Of a DNA stretch of 64,000 bases, positions 1-7,961 are shown piece by piece. Position 1 is the first letter of the stretch. Every line of letters begins with the position of its first letter. The stretch covers positions 6,253,001-6,317,000 of the forward strand of contig NZ_CP027707.1 of NCBI RefSeq assembly GCF_003850345.1, written 5' to 3'. The notes under the pieces were generated by a model. The model was not told where the DNA came from. It did no database searches and saw only the letters and a program-made list of their open reading frames with translations. Source of the DNA: Pseudomonas chlororaphis subsp. piscium. GTDB taxonomy: Bacteria > Pseudomonadota > Gammaproteobacteria > Pseudomonadales > Pseudomonadaceae. The position numbers and the translations under genes are program-made.

Positions 1-722
1 TACTGACCCACGTCACCACCTCCATCGAGGCGATCAACCGTGGCGTGCCGCTGGACCTGGTGTTCCAGTCGATTGCCGGCACCGAAGCGGCCAACGCCAG
101 CTTCGGCATCAACCTCAATGTCCTGCAGGAAGGCTACGAGGCCGGCCTGAGCCTCAAGCGCGGCACCCTGGGGCAGAACCTGATGTATTTCGAAACCGGC
201 CAGGGCAGCGCGCTGTCGGCCAACGCCCACTTCGGCGTCGACCAGCAGACCTGCGAAACCCGCGCCTATGCCGTGGCCCGGCACTTCAAGCCGTTCCTGG
301 TGAACACCGTGGTCGGCTTCATTGGCCCGGAGTACCTGTACAACGGCAAGCAGATCATCCGCGCCGGCCTGGAAGATCACTTCTGCGGCAAGCTGCTGGG
401 CGTGCCCATGGGCTGCGATATCTGCTACACCAACCACGCCGAAGCCGACCAGGATGACATGGACACCCTGCTGACCCTGCTGGGCGTGGCCGGGATCAAC
501 TTCATCATGGGCATCCCCGGCTCCGACGACATCATGCTCAACTACCAGACCACCTCCTTTCACGACGCGCTCTATGCCCGCCAGACCCTGGGCCTGAAAC
601 CGGCGCCGGAGTTCGAGCAGTGGCTGGCGAAAACCGGCATCTTCACCCAGCCCGACGGCAAGGTGCGGTTCGGCCACAACCTGCCGCCGGCCTTCCGCCA
701 GGCGCTGGCACAGCTTCAGTAA
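1..722 (+). CDS. eutB: ethanolamine ammonia-lyase large subunit, 3' part
   Basis: The gene enters from the left edge; 239 codons of the C-terminal half are visible, read in the frame that starts at base 3. EutB is the catalytic TIM-barrel subunit of adenosylcobalamin-dependent ethanolamine ammonia-lyase, which converts ethanolamine to acetaldehyde and ammonia. Recognisable stretches are [20 protein letters not shown], the cysteine-containing [17 protein letters not shown] and the [19 protein letters not shown] block. The eutC gene follows after 10 bp, as expected for the two subunits. The dependence on cobalamin fits the presence of btuB and btuF later in the window. The start lies outside the window. 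Confidence 0.97.
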   Translation, partial: LTHVTTSIEAINRGVPLDLVFQSIAGTEAANASFGINLNVLQEGYEAGLSLKRGTLGQNLMYFETGQGSALSANAHFGVDQQTCETRAYAVARHFKPFLVNTVVGFIGPEYLYNGKQIIRAGLEDHFCGKLLGVPMGCDICYTNHAEADQDDMDTLLTLLGVAGINFIMGIPGSDDIMLNYQTTSFHDALYARQTLGLKPAPEFEQWLAKTGIFTQPDGKVRFGHNLPPAFRQALAQLQ

Positions 723-732
723 GGACAGGCTT

Positions 733-1557
733 ATGGACAAACACCCGACCGACAGCCAGAACCCCTGGCTGGAGCTGCGCCGCCTGACCCCGGCGCGTAT
801 CGCCCTGGGCCGTACCGGCACCAGCCTGCCCACCGGCGCCCAACTGGATTTCCAGTTCGCCCACGCCCAGGCCCGCGATGCGGTGCACCTGCCCTTCGAC
901 CATGCCGGGCTGAGCAGCCAACTGGCCGAACGCGGCCGCGACAGCCTGCTGCTGCACAGCGCCGCCAGCGATCGCCACAGCTACCTGCAACGCCCGGACC
1001 TGGGGCGCAAGCTCAGTGACGCGTCGGCCCAGGCCCTGCGCGATCACGCATCGGCCAACCCGGGCGGCGTCGATCTGGCGGTGGTGGTGGCGGACGGTTT
1101 GTCGGCATTGGCAGTACATCGCCACACCCTGCCGTTTCTCGCCCGTTTTGAAGAACAGACCCAGGCCGAAGGCTGGTCGCTGTCGCCGGTCATCCTGATG
1201 GAACAGGGCCGAGTGGCGGTGGCCGACGAAATCGGCGAGCTGCTCGGCGCGAAAATGACCGTAATCCTGATCGGCGAGCGCCCGGGCCTCAGCTCACCGG
1301 ACAGCCTGGGGCTATATTTCACCTATAACCCGAAGGTCGGGCTCACCGATGCCTATCGCAACTGCATCTCCAACGTGCGCCTGGAGGGCCTGAGCTACGG
1401 CATGGCGGCCCACCGTTTGCTGTACCTGATGCGCGAGGCCTGCAGACGGCAGCTCTCGGGGGTCAACCTGAAAGACGAGGCCCAGGTGAACACCCTGGAC
1501 AGCGACGCACCCGACACGCTCAAGGGCAATTTCCTGCTGGGGCCAGCAAAGCCGTGA
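733..1557 (+). CDS. eutC: ethanolamine ammonia-lyase small subunit
   Basis: This 274-residue protein is the small subunit that completes the B12-dependent ethanolamine ammonia-lyase with EutB. The N-terminus [19 protein letters not shown] and the later [10 protein letters not shown] and [16 protein letters not shown] segments are characteristic of EutC. The length is in the usual range (about 270 to 300 residues). It starts 10 bp after eutB behind an AAGGACAGG ribosome-binding region, so the two are translated from one message. No microcompartment genes lie downstream, which points to a simple cytosolic pathway. Confidence 0.97.
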   Translation: MDKHPTDSQNPWLELRRLTPARIALGRTGTSLPTGAQLDFQFAHAQARDAVHLPFDHAGLSSQLAERGRDSLLLHSAASDRHSYLQRPDLGRKLSDASAQALRDHASANPGGVDLAVVVADGLSALAVHRHTLPFLARFEEQTQAEGWSLSPVILMEQGRVAVADEIGELLGAKMTVILIGERPGLSSPDSLGLYFTYNPKVGLTDAYRNCISNVRLEGLSYGMAAHRLLYLMREACRRQLSGVNLKDEAQVNTLDSDAPDTLKGNFLLGPAKP

Positions 1558-1663
1558 TTTTTCGAGACGATTGCGCTTTTTCCACGCTTTAGGCAGCATC
1601 GAAGCACGGCTGCCCGAGTAATGAACCGTTTGCCGTCGTATCCATTTGAAGTTGAGGACAACC

Positions 1664-2122
1664 ATGCGGATTACTCAAGCGACCCTCGAACACCTGGATC
1701 TGTTAACGCCCCTGTTCGTCAAATACCGCGAGTTCTATGGCGCCCTGCCTTTTCCGGACTCCTCCCGGGCCTTCCTGGAAAAACGCCTGCGCCGCAAGGA
1801 GTCGGTGATCTACCTGGCCCTGCCAGACGATGACGACAAGAAACTCCTCGGTTTCTGCCAGCTCTACCCCAGCTTCTCCTCCCTGTCCCTCAAGCGCGTA
1901 TGGATCCTCAACGACATCTATGTCGCCGAAGACGCTCGCCGCCAGCTGGTGGCCGACAACCTGATCCGCACCGCGAAGAAAATGGCCAAGGACACCCATG
2001 CCGTGCGCATGCGTGTCTCCACCAGCAGTGACAATGAAGTGGCGCAGAAAACCTATGAATCCATCGGTTTTCGCGAAGATACCGAGTTCAAGAACTACAT
2101 ATTGCCGATCAGCGACGATTAA
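1664..2122 (+). CDS. GNAT family N-acetyltransferase
   Basis: A 152-residue single-domain acetyltransferase of the GNAT fold. The central strand WILNDIYVAEDARRQLVADN corresponds to motif A, where acetyl-CoA binds, and the C-terminal DNEVAQKTYESIGFRED matches the usual motif B ending. I place the start at the ATG at 1664 behind TTGAGGA, not at the in-frame TTG at 1646, because the conserved MRITQAT start of such proteins begins there. The acceptor substrate cannot be told from sequence. The gene stands alone between eutC and the DedA gene. Confidence 0.9.
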   Translation: MRITQATLEHLDLLTPLFVKYREFYGALPFPDSSRAFLEKRLRRKESVIYLALPDDDDKKLLGFCQLYPSFSSLSLKRVWILNDIYVAEDARRQLVADNLIRTAKKMAKDTHAVRMRVSTSSDNEVAQKTYESIGFREDTEFKNYILPISDD

Positions 2123-2265
2123 GACCCATCTCAAACCGCCCGCTCACAACCTTCGACAGCGCCAGGGAAGACGCTGCCGAAGGCCACGACCTTTCGCCTC
2201 TGGTCAACCATCGCCCCAAGACATTCCTCGCTACAAACTCAACGCCTATTTCACATATCAGGTCT

Positions 2266-2326
2266 TATAATGCCGTCCTTTTCGGGGCGTAAGATGAATC
2301 TGCGCCAACTGTAAGTTTTCGCCCCG
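2266..2326 (+). promoter_or_regulatory. promoter -10 and 5' leader hairpin with six-codon mini-ORF
   Basis: A perfect TATAAT lies at 2266-2271, but no good -35 box is visible at the right distance. Downstream, CGGGGCG (2283-2289) can pair with CGCCCCG (2320-2326). The loop holds a minimal reading frame ATG AAT CTG CGC CAA CTG TAA (2294-2314) preceded by a GGGG purine run. It lies 48 bases ahead of the DedA gene. The pairing and the mini-ORF are seen; a regulatory role is inference. Confidence 0.35.
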
Positions 2327-2373
2327 GTCATCGCACAGGCCTGCAGAGTCGGGCCATCACCACAGGTGCCCTA

Positions 2374-3030
2374 ATGGATTTCAACCCGATCGACCTTATC
2401 CTCCATCTCGACGTTTACCTCGACATGTTGGTGACCAACTACGGGCCATGGATCTACGCCATCCTGTTCCTGGTGATTTTCTGCGAAACCGGCCTGGTGG
2501 TGACGCCATTCCTGCCTGGCGACTCCCTGCTGTTCATTGCCGGCGCGGTCGCCGCAGGTGGCGCCATGGACCCGGTGCTGCTCGGCGGCTTGCTGATGCT
2601 GGCGGCAATCCTCGGCGACAGTACCAACTACATCATCGGGCGAACGGCCGGCGAGCGATTGTTCAGCAACCCGAACTCGAAGATCTTCCGCCGCGACTAC
2701 CTGCAAAAGACCCACGACTTCTACGACCGTCACGGCGGCAAAACCGTGACCCTGGCGCGTTTCCTGCCGATCATCCGCACCTTTGCCCCCTTCGTCGCCG
2801 GCGTGGCCAAGATGCCTTACCCGCGCTTCTTCGCTTTCAGCGTGGCCGGCACCATCCTCTGGGTCGGCGGCCTGGTAACCCTGGGCTACTTCTTCGGCAA
2901 CGTGCCATTCATCAAGAAAAACCTGTCGCTGCTGGTGGTGGGCATCATCCTGCTGTCGCTGGTGCCGATGATCATCGGCGTGGTGCGCAGCCGCCTGGGC
3001 CGCTCGGCAGCAAAGGCCGAAAGCCACTGA
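2374..3030 (+). CDS. DedA family inner-membrane protein
   Basis: A 218-residue polytopic membrane protein of the DedA/SNARE-associated family, whose members support lipid-carrier flipping and envelope homeostasis. Family features are the [19 protein letters not shown] segment (residues about 31 to 50), the GRTAGERLF region, and the [19 protein letters not shown] motif with the two conserved arginines. Several hydrophobic spans alternate with these motifs, and the C-terminus is basic. The M90 peptidase gene starts 5 bp after its stop, so the two are co-transcribed. Confidence 0.95.
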   Translation: MDFNPIDLILHLDVYLDMLVTNYGPWIYAILFLVIFCETGLVVTPFLPGDSLLFIAGAVAAGGAMDPVLLGGLLMLAAILGDSTNYIIGRTAGERLFSNPNSKIFRRDYLQKTHDFYDRHGGKTVTLARFLPIIRTFAPFVAGVAKMPYPRFFAFSVAGTILWVGGLVTLGYFFGNVPFIKKNLSLLVVGIILLSLVPMIIGVVRSRLGRSAAKAESH

Positions 3031-3035
3031 TCGGT

Positions 3036-3845
3036 ATGTGGCCCCTCAGCACCTGGCGCCGCCGGCGTCGGCTGGCCAAGCACCCGATTGCCGATGAAAT
3101 GTGGCAACGGGTGCGCCAGCACCTGCCCTTCCTTGATGGCCTGAGCGCTGCCGAGGACCAGTGGCTGCGGGAAACCAGCGTCCTGTTTCTCGACGACAAG
3201 CACCTGAGCGCCCTGCCCGGGGTCGAACTGCACCAGTTCGAGCGCCTGCTGCTGGCCGCCCAGGCCCAGCTGCCGCTGCTGCACCTGGGGGATTTGAACT
3301 GGTACCAGGGCTTTCACGAAATCGTCCTCTACCCCGACGATTTCCTCAGCCCCCAGCGCCATCGCGATGCCAGCGGCGTCGAACATGAATGGGACGCCGA
3401 ACACAGCGGCGAAGCCTGGCAACAGGGCCCGATCATCCTGGCCTGGCCCGGCGTGCTCGCCAGCGGCGGCTGGGAAGCCTACAACCTGGTGATCCACGAA
3501 CTGGCGCACAAGCTGGACATGCTCAACGGCGATGCCAACGGCCTGCCGCCGCTGCACAGCGACATGCGCATCAGCGACTGGGCGCAGGTGATGCAGGCGG
3601 CCTACGACGACCTCAACCGCCAGCTCGACCACAACCCGGACGCCGAAACCGCCATCGATCCTTATGCCGCGGAAAACCCCGCGGAATTCTTCGCCGTCAC
3701 CAGCGAATACTTCTTCAGCGCCCCGGATCTGCTCCACGAGGCCTATCCGAAGGTCTACGAGCAACTGCAGCTGTTTTACCGGCAGAATCCCCTGGCCCGG
3801 CTCCAGCAACTGCAGGCCAGCGACCCGCACTACCAGCAACACTGA
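3036..3845 (+). CDS. mtfA: M90 family zinc metallopeptidase (MtfA-like)
   Basis: A 269-residue cytosolic zinc peptidase. The HELAHKLDMLNG signature holds the HExxH zinc site at residues 154-158, and the downstream YAAENPAEFFAVTSEYFF stretch supplies the third ligand region. In enterobacteria MtfA is linked to control of the glucose repressor Mlc; whether it has that partner in Pseudomonas is unknown. The ATG at 3036 gives the expected MWPLSTWRRRRRL start 5 bp after the DedA gene; the longer open frame upstream is only overlap with that gene. Confidence 0.93.
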   Translation: MWPLSTWRRRRRLAKHPIADEMWQRVRQHLPFLDGLSAAEDQWLRETSVLFLDDKHLSALPGVELHQFERLLLAAQAQLPLLHLGDLNWYQGFHEIVLYPDDFLSPQRHRDASGVEHEWDAEHSGEAWQQGPIILAWPGVLASGGWEAYNLVIHELAHKLDMLNGDANGLPPLHSDMRISDWAQVMQAAYDDLNRQLDHNPDAETAIDPYAAENPAEFFAVTSEYFFSAPDLLHEAYPKVYEQLQLFYRQNPLARLQQLQASDPHYQQH

Positions 3846-4039
3846 GGTGTCCATCGGAGCCAGTGCGCTGGCGAAATAATCGCCGATCCTGAGGGGTGTT
3901 CCTGAACTAAACGCGTTGCAACGACTCTTCTTTTCGCAAGCAATCGAGCGTCGCTAGCCGCTTCTGCACAGGGTTTGCGGCAGTGGGCCCAAGGCGTCCA
4001 TACGTCCTTCGGTACGTGGCACAGCCCTTGGAATATGCC

Positions 4040-4088
4040 TATAATCGCCGCCACTTTTTGGTCAATCCGGCCAAGACATTTTGGTCAA
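4040..4088 (+). promoter_or_regulatory. ppa promoter -10 and 10-bp direct repeat
   Basis: TATAAT lies at 4040-4045, 62 bases before ppa. TTTTGGTCAA occurs twice, at 4056-4065 and 4079-4088. The copies are 23 bp apart, about two helical turns, and fall in the start region and leader. The repeat is exact; its function is unknown. Confidence 0.45.
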
Positions 4089-4107
4089 CTAACGGGGGCA
4101 TCGCCCA

Positions 4108-4635
4108 ATGAGCTACAGCAAGATTCCGGCTGGCAAAGACCTGCCGAACGACATCTACGTCGCAATCGAGATTCCGGCCAACCACGCGCCGATCAAATAC
4201 GAAATCGACAAAGACAGCGACTGCCTGTTCGTTGACCGTTTCATGGCCACCCCGATGTTCTACCCGGCCAACTACGGCTACATCCCGAACACCCTGGCCG
4301 ACGACGGTGACCCCCTCGACGTGCTGGTCGTGACTCCTTACCCGGTTGCTCCAGGCTCGGTGATCCGCGCCCGTCCGGTCGGCATCCTGAACATGACCGA
4401 CGACGGCGGCGGCGATGCCAAAGTCATCGCTGTTCCTCACGACAAGCTGTCCCAGCTGTATGTCGACGTGAAGGAATACACCGACCTGCCAGCGCTGCTG
4501 ATTCAGCAGATCGAGCACTTCTTCGCGAACTACAAGGATCTCGAAAAAGGCAAGTGGGTGAAGATCGAAGGCTGGGACGGCGCAGACGCCGCCCGCGCCG
4601 CAATCACGAAGTCGGTTGCCGCCTACAAAGGCTAA
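4108..4635 (+). CDS. ppa: inorganic pyrophosphatase (family I)
   Basis: A 175-residue soluble pyrophosphatase that hydrolyses PPi to two phosphates and so pulls biosynthetic reactions forward. The metal-binding motif [10 protein letters not shown] is at residues 65-73, with the three signature aspartates 66, 68 and 71. The [20 protein letters not shown] substrate segment precedes it. The length is typical of bacterial family I enzymes. It has its own promoter and is followed by a strong terminator, so it is monocistronic. Confidence 0.98.
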   Translation: MSYSKIPAGKDLPNDIYVAIEIPANHAPIKYEIDKDSDCLFVDRFMATPMFYPANYGYIPNTLADDGDPLDVLVVTPYPVAPGSVIRARPVGILNMTDDGGGDAKVIAVPHDKLSQLYVDVKEYTDLPALLIQQIEHFFANYKDLEKGKWVKIEGWDGADAARAAITKSVAAYKG

Positions 4636-4649
4636 GCACCCCTTCAATA

Positions 4650-4677
4650 AAAAGCCCCGCCAAGCCGGGGCTTTTTT
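4650..4677 (+). terminator. rho-independent terminator of ppa
   Basis: AAAGCCCCG pairs with CGGGGCTTT across a short CCAAGC loop and is followed by a T run. It sits 15 bases after the ppa stop codon. Confidence 0.9.
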
Positions 4678-4972
4678 GTACCTGTTGGAAACGGGCTTGC
4701 ACGCACTCCCCCACCCCAACAACGCCCCCAGAGACAAAACACCTGCACTTTTCTGCCTCGCCAAAGGCTCTGGAGAGCGTTTCCCGCTGGGAATTCTCCT
4801 CGAATATCAGTATGCTGCGCCCCACCTTTGCGCATCGACCTGTTCAACCGGTCAGATCCGCCCGACGCGGCAGATGATTTTCTCGCCAAGTCCCACAGCC
4901 AGCCGCAAGAGCTGGGTGTACGTTTTGCAGGCTGGTGCGGTTTACCAAAAATGAACCAAGCCAGTCCCCGAG

Positions 4973-4997
4973 AAGCCGGCCACAAGCCGGCTTTTTA
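4973..4997 (+). terminator. terminator-like hairpin in a gene-free stretch
   Basis: AAGCCGGC and GCCGGCTT form an 8-bp stem with a CACA loop followed by a run of five T. No intact gene precedes it, so it may be a leftover from a lost gene. The stretch 4680-4970 holds no gene I can support. Confidence 0.6.
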
Positions 4998-5067
4998 ATG
5001 CCTGGAATATGCCCCCCTGCGCGAATGGCCCTCAGCCCCCGGATCGGCAGATGCTGCGCGCGGCCCC

Positions 5068-5105
5068 AGCGATCACAAAGCCACTGAGCACGAAAAAGAA
5101 CGACG
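5068..5105 (-). pseudogene. remnant of an acyltransferase-3 (OafA-like) gene
   Basis: Read on the minus strand, this short stretch gives SFFFVLSGFVIA. That is the hallmark membrane segment of acyltransferase-3 proteins, which O-acylate surface sugars. Only about a dozen residues match before the sequence becomes unrelated, and no start or remaining domain is near. It abuts the LysR remnant on the other strand. The match is short, so chance cannot be excluded. Confidence 0.45.
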
Positions 5106-5297
5106 CGCCTGGGCATCGCCTGCGTCCCCGAATTCGCCGTGCGCGAGGCGCTGGATGCCGGCGAACTGGAATCGATCCTGCCCGATCGGGTGCAGCGCAC
5201 CCTGAACATCCAGGTGGTGTGGCCATCGAGCCGTCACCTCACGCCGAAACTGCGGGCGTTCATTGACTTTATCTGTGATGGCGGGCGGCGGGACTGA
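5106..5297 (+). pseudogene. remnant of a LysR-type regulator, C-terminal end
   Basis: This stretch encodes about 63 residues ending in a proper stop. It matches the last part of the effector domain of LysR regulators: LGIACVPEFAVREALDAGEL, then VWPSSRHLTPKLRAFIDFI. The DNA-binding domain and most of the effector domain are missing, and a stop in the same frame lies at 5085-5087. The resemblance to family members is residue for residue. The left boundary coincides with the acyltransferase fragment, so a deletion or rearrangement joined them. 5298-5560 holds nothing further that I recognise. Confidence 0.75.
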
Positions 5298-5567
5298 GGG
5301 GTGTCGGCCGTGGGCTATCGGGAGGCAAAGAGATCTTTTCGCTCAGGGTCCGGGTCAGCCTGTTTCCACCCACCCCCTGTTCCTGATGGCCTGGCGCCTT
5401 GACCTCACACTTTGTTACCGCATACCCCAGCCGGGGGTAAAGCCTGCTTCGGTAACAGCCTCACAGGCGGCCCAAGCCCCTGGGTTTGCCTGCCTGCCAA
5501 GCCCATCGCAGAGCGTTTTACATGCTTTCTCAAAGCCCCGATCCGCGAATTGGCCGAGCGATTGCAT

Positions 5568-5587
5568 ATGCTTGTCTGTACAAGTAT
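5568..5587 (+). promoter_or_regulatory. palindromic operator candidate before the amino-acid ABC operon
   Basis: CTTGT-CTGT-ACAAG (5571-5584) is a perfect 5-bp inverted repeat, 88 bases before the first gene. It differs by one base from the CTTGTATGTACAAG type of site I associate with the histidine-utilisation repressor HutC (GntR family). The downstream operon is of the histidine/lysine/arginine uptake type, so the context agrees. Confidence 0.45.
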
Positions 5588-5671
5588 TTGCGTGTGCATA
5601 GGACATTGGATCCTATCAGTACACGCACTCTTGCAGCGCAAGCGCTTCCAATGGTCCTCGGGAATAAAACA

Positions 5672-6454
5672 ATGAAAAGAGCATTTCTAACCATTTCTGC
5701 ATTGGCTTTTTGTATGGCTGCAGGTTCTGCGCTGGCCAAGGAGTACAAGGAGTTGCGTTTTGGCGTCGACCCCTCTTATGCACCGTTCGAATCCAAGGCC
5801 GCCGACGGCAGCCTGGTGGGCTTCGATATCGATCTGGGCAATGCGATCTGCGCTGAGCTGAAGGTCAAGTGCAAATGGGTCGAAAGTGATTTCGACGGCA
5901 TGATCCCCGGCCTCAAGGCCAACAAGTTCGACGGCGTGATCTCTTCCATGACCGCTACGCCTGCGCGCGAGAAAGTCATCGACTTCTCGAGCGAGCTGTT
6001 CTCTGGTCCGACCGCGCTGGTCTTCAAGAAAGGCGCGGCCATCAGCACCGATCCGGCCTCCCTCAAGGGCAAGAAAGTCGGCTACGAGCAAGGCACCATC
6101 CAGGAAGCCTATGCCAAGGCCGTGCTGGACAAGGCCGGGGTCGAGACCCAGGCCTACGCCAACCAGGACCAGGTCTACGCCGACCTGATTTCCGGACGCC
6201 TCGCGGCCTCGATCCAGGACATGCTGCAAGCCGAACTGGGCTTCCTGAAGTCGCCACAAGGCACCGACTTCCAAGTCAGCGAGCCGGTCGAAAGCCCGCT
6301 GCTGCCAAGCAAAACCGCCGTGGGTCTGACCAAAGGCAACGCCGAACTCCAGACCTTGCTGAACACCGCGATCAAGGCACTGCACGACAACGGCACCTAT
6401 GCGGCCGTCCAGCAGAAGCACTTTGGCGATCTGAATCTCTACAGCGGCAAATAA
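5672..6454 (+). CDS. ABC transporter periplasmic binding protein, lysine/arginine/ornithine/histidine type
   Basis: A 260-residue periplasmic amino-acid binding protein of the HisJ/ArgT family. A signal peptide (MKRAFLTISALAFCMAAGSALA) covers residues 1-22. The mature protein opens with the family pattern KELRFGVDPSYAPFESKAADG and GFDIDLGNAICAELKVKCKWVESDFDGMIP, then the SMTATPAREKVIDFS segment that contacts the ligand's alpha-amino and carboxyl groups. The ATG at 5672 was chosen because it begins the signal peptide. It is first in a four-gene operon with both permeases and the ATPase. Which basic amino acid is preferred cannot be read from sequence. Confidence 0.95.
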   Translation: MKRAFLTISALAFCMAAGSALAKEYKELRFGVDPSYAPFESKAADGSLVGFDIDLGNAICAELKVKCKWVESDFDGMIPGLKANKFDGVISSMTATPAREKVIDFSSELFSGPTALVFKKGAAISTDPASLKGKKVGYEQGTIQEAYAKAVLDKAGVETQAYANQDQVYADLISGRLAASIQDMLQAELGFLKSPQGTDFQVSEPVESPLLPSKTAVGLTKGNAELQTLLNTAIKALHDNGTYAAVQQKHFGDLNLYSGK

Positions 6455-6461
6455 CGACCCT

Positions 6462-6489
6462 GCGCCCATTTCCGGATGGGCGCTTTTTT
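6462..6489 (+). terminator. intercistronic terminator/attenuator
   Basis: GCGCCCAT (6462-6469) pairs with ATGGGCGC (6476-6483) and is followed by six T. It lies 7 bases after the binding-protein stop and before the permease genes. That would lower expression of the membrane parts relative to the binding protein. Confidence 0.85.
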
Positions 6490-6509
6490 GACTGACGTAG
6501 GGCTGCACA

Positions 6510-7238
6510 ATGCTAGAAAACCTATTGCAGATTCTCGGGCTGTCGGGCTTCAGCCTCCAGGGCTTCGGCCCGCTGTTGCTGCAAGGCTCCTGGATGACTG
6601 TCAAATTATCCTTTCTGTGCTTGCTGGTGAGCGTGGGCCTGGGCCTGATCGGCGCCAGCGCCAAGCTTTCGAAATCGGTACTGCTGCGCGCCCCTGCGCA
6701 GGCCTACACCACGCTGATCCGGGGGGTTCCGGACCTGGTGCTGATGCTGCTGATTTTCTACAGCCTGCAAACCTGGCTGTCCTCCTTCACCACCTTCATG
6801 GAATGGGAATACGTCGAGATCGACCCGTTCAGCGCCGGGGTCATTACCCTGGGCTTCATCTATGGGGCGTATTTCACCGAAACCTTCCGCGGCGCCATCC
6901 TCGCCGTGCCCCGTGGGCAAATGGAAGCGGCGACCGCCTACGGCCTGACCCGTGCCCAGCGCTTTCGCCTGGTGGTGTTCCCGCAAATGATGCGCTTTGC
7001 CCTGCCGGGCATCGGTAACAACTGGATGGTGATCCTCAAGGCCACCGCGCTGGTGTCGATCATTGGCCTGGCCGATCTGGTCAAGGTGGCCCAGGACGCG
7101 GGCAAGAGTTCCTATCAGCTGTTTTTCTTCCTGGTGCTGGCCGCCCTGATCTATCTGGTGATCACCACCGTTTCGAACTACGTCTTGCGCCGGATGGAAA
7201 TTTTCTACGCCGCAGGCACCCGCGAGGCCGTGCGATGA
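6510..7238 (+). CDS. ABC transporter permease, HisQ type
   Basis: A 242-residue inner-membrane permease of the polar amino-acid uptake class. The N-terminal GSWMTVKLSFLCLLVSVGLGLIGA span and the coupling loop ETFRGAILAVPRGQMEAATAYGLTRAQRFRLVVFPQMMRFALPGIGN (EAA motif that docks on the ATPase) are clear. It forms a heterodimer with the next product. Its stop overlaps the start of the second permease by 4 bp. It follows the attenuator hairpin at 6462-6489. Confidence 0.95.
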   Translation: MLENLLQILGLSGFSLQGFGPLLLQGSWMTVKLSFLCLLVSVGLGLIGASAKLSKSVLLRAPAQAYTTLIRGVPDLVLMLLIFYSLQTWLSSFTTFMEWEYVEIDPFSAGVITLGFIYGAYFTETFRGAILAVPRGQMEAATAYGLTRAQRFRLVVFPQMMRFALPGIGNNWMVILKATALVSIIGLADLVKVAQDAGKSSYQLFFFLVLAALIYLVITTVSNYVLRRMEIFYAAGTREAVR

Positions 7239-7945
7239 TCGAACTTCTACAGGAGTACTGGAGACCCTTCCTGTTCCAGGACGGCACTCACATCACCGGG
7301 CTGGCCATGACGCTCTGGCTGCTCAGCGCCTCGATCTTCTTCGGCTTCGTGATGTCGATCCCGCTGTCGATCGCCCGGGTCTCGAGCAATGCCTGGGTGC
7401 GCTGGCCGGTGCAGTTCTACACCTACCTGTTCCGCGGCACGCCGTTGTATATCCAGTTGCTGATCTGCTACACCGGCATCTACAGCATCGCCGCGGTGCG
7501 TGCCCAGCCCGTGCTCGATGCGTTCTTTCGCGATGCGCTGAACTGCACCATCCTGGCCTTTGCCCTGAACACCTGCGCCTACACCACGGAAATCTTCGCC
7601 GGGGCGATCCGCAGCATGCACCACGGTGAAGTCGAGGCGGCCAAGGCCTATGGCCTGCACGGCTGGAAGCTGTATGCCTACGTCATCATGCCGTCGGCCC
7701 TGCGTCGCTCGCTGCCCTACTACAGCAACGAAGTGATCCTGATGCTGCACTCGACCACCGTGGCCTTCACCGCCACCGTGCCGGACATCCTCAAGGTCGC
7801 GCGCGATGCCAACTCGGCCACCTTCATGACCTTCGAGTCGTTCGGCATCGCCGCCATGATCTACCTGGCAGTCACTTTCTCCCTGGTCGGCCTGTTCCGC
7901 CTGGCTGAACGCCGCTGGTTGTCTTTCCTCGGCCCGGCTCACTAA
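7235..7945 (+). CDS. ABC transporter permease, HisM type
   Basis: A 236-residue permease, partner of the HisQ-type protein. The YLFRGTPLYIQLLICYTGIY segment and the EAA loop AGAIRSMHHGEVEAAKAYGLHGWKLYAYVIMPSALRRSLPYYSNE identify the HisM side of the channel. ATGA overlap with the upstream permease shows translational coupling. The ATPase gene follows after 16 bp. Confidence 0.95.
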   Translation: MIELLQEYWRPFLFQDGTHITGLAMTLWLLSASIFFGFVMSIPLSIARVSSNAWVRWPVQFYTYLFRGTPLYIQLLICYTGIYSIAAVRAQPVLDAFFRDALNCTILAFALNTCAYTTEIFAGAIRSMHHGEVEAAKAYGLHGWKLYAYVIMPSALRRSLPYYSNEVILMLHSTTVAFTATVPDILKVARDANSATFMTFESFGIAAMIYLAVTFSLVGLFRLAERRWLSFLGPAH

Positions 7946-7961
7946 TTCAGGAGGCTTGCAC

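Noticed and set aside
643..1125. Minus-strand open frame overlapping eutC.
   Set aside because: Shadow frame caused by high GC content; it overlaps a clear gene and shows no family motif. The same holds for many long antisense frames, such as 37880-41560 opposite lhr.
4017..4032. Sigma-54-like TGGCAC-N5-TTGGA before ppa.
   Set aside because: The -12 element should read TTGC and a perfect TATAAT lies just downstream; ppa is a housekeeping gene, so a sigma-70 promoter is more likely.
4833..4999. Plus-strand frame reading RIDLFNRSDPPDAADDF and ending in a stop within the hairpin at 4973-4997.
   Set aside because: No start codon, no known family, and it runs into a terminator structure.
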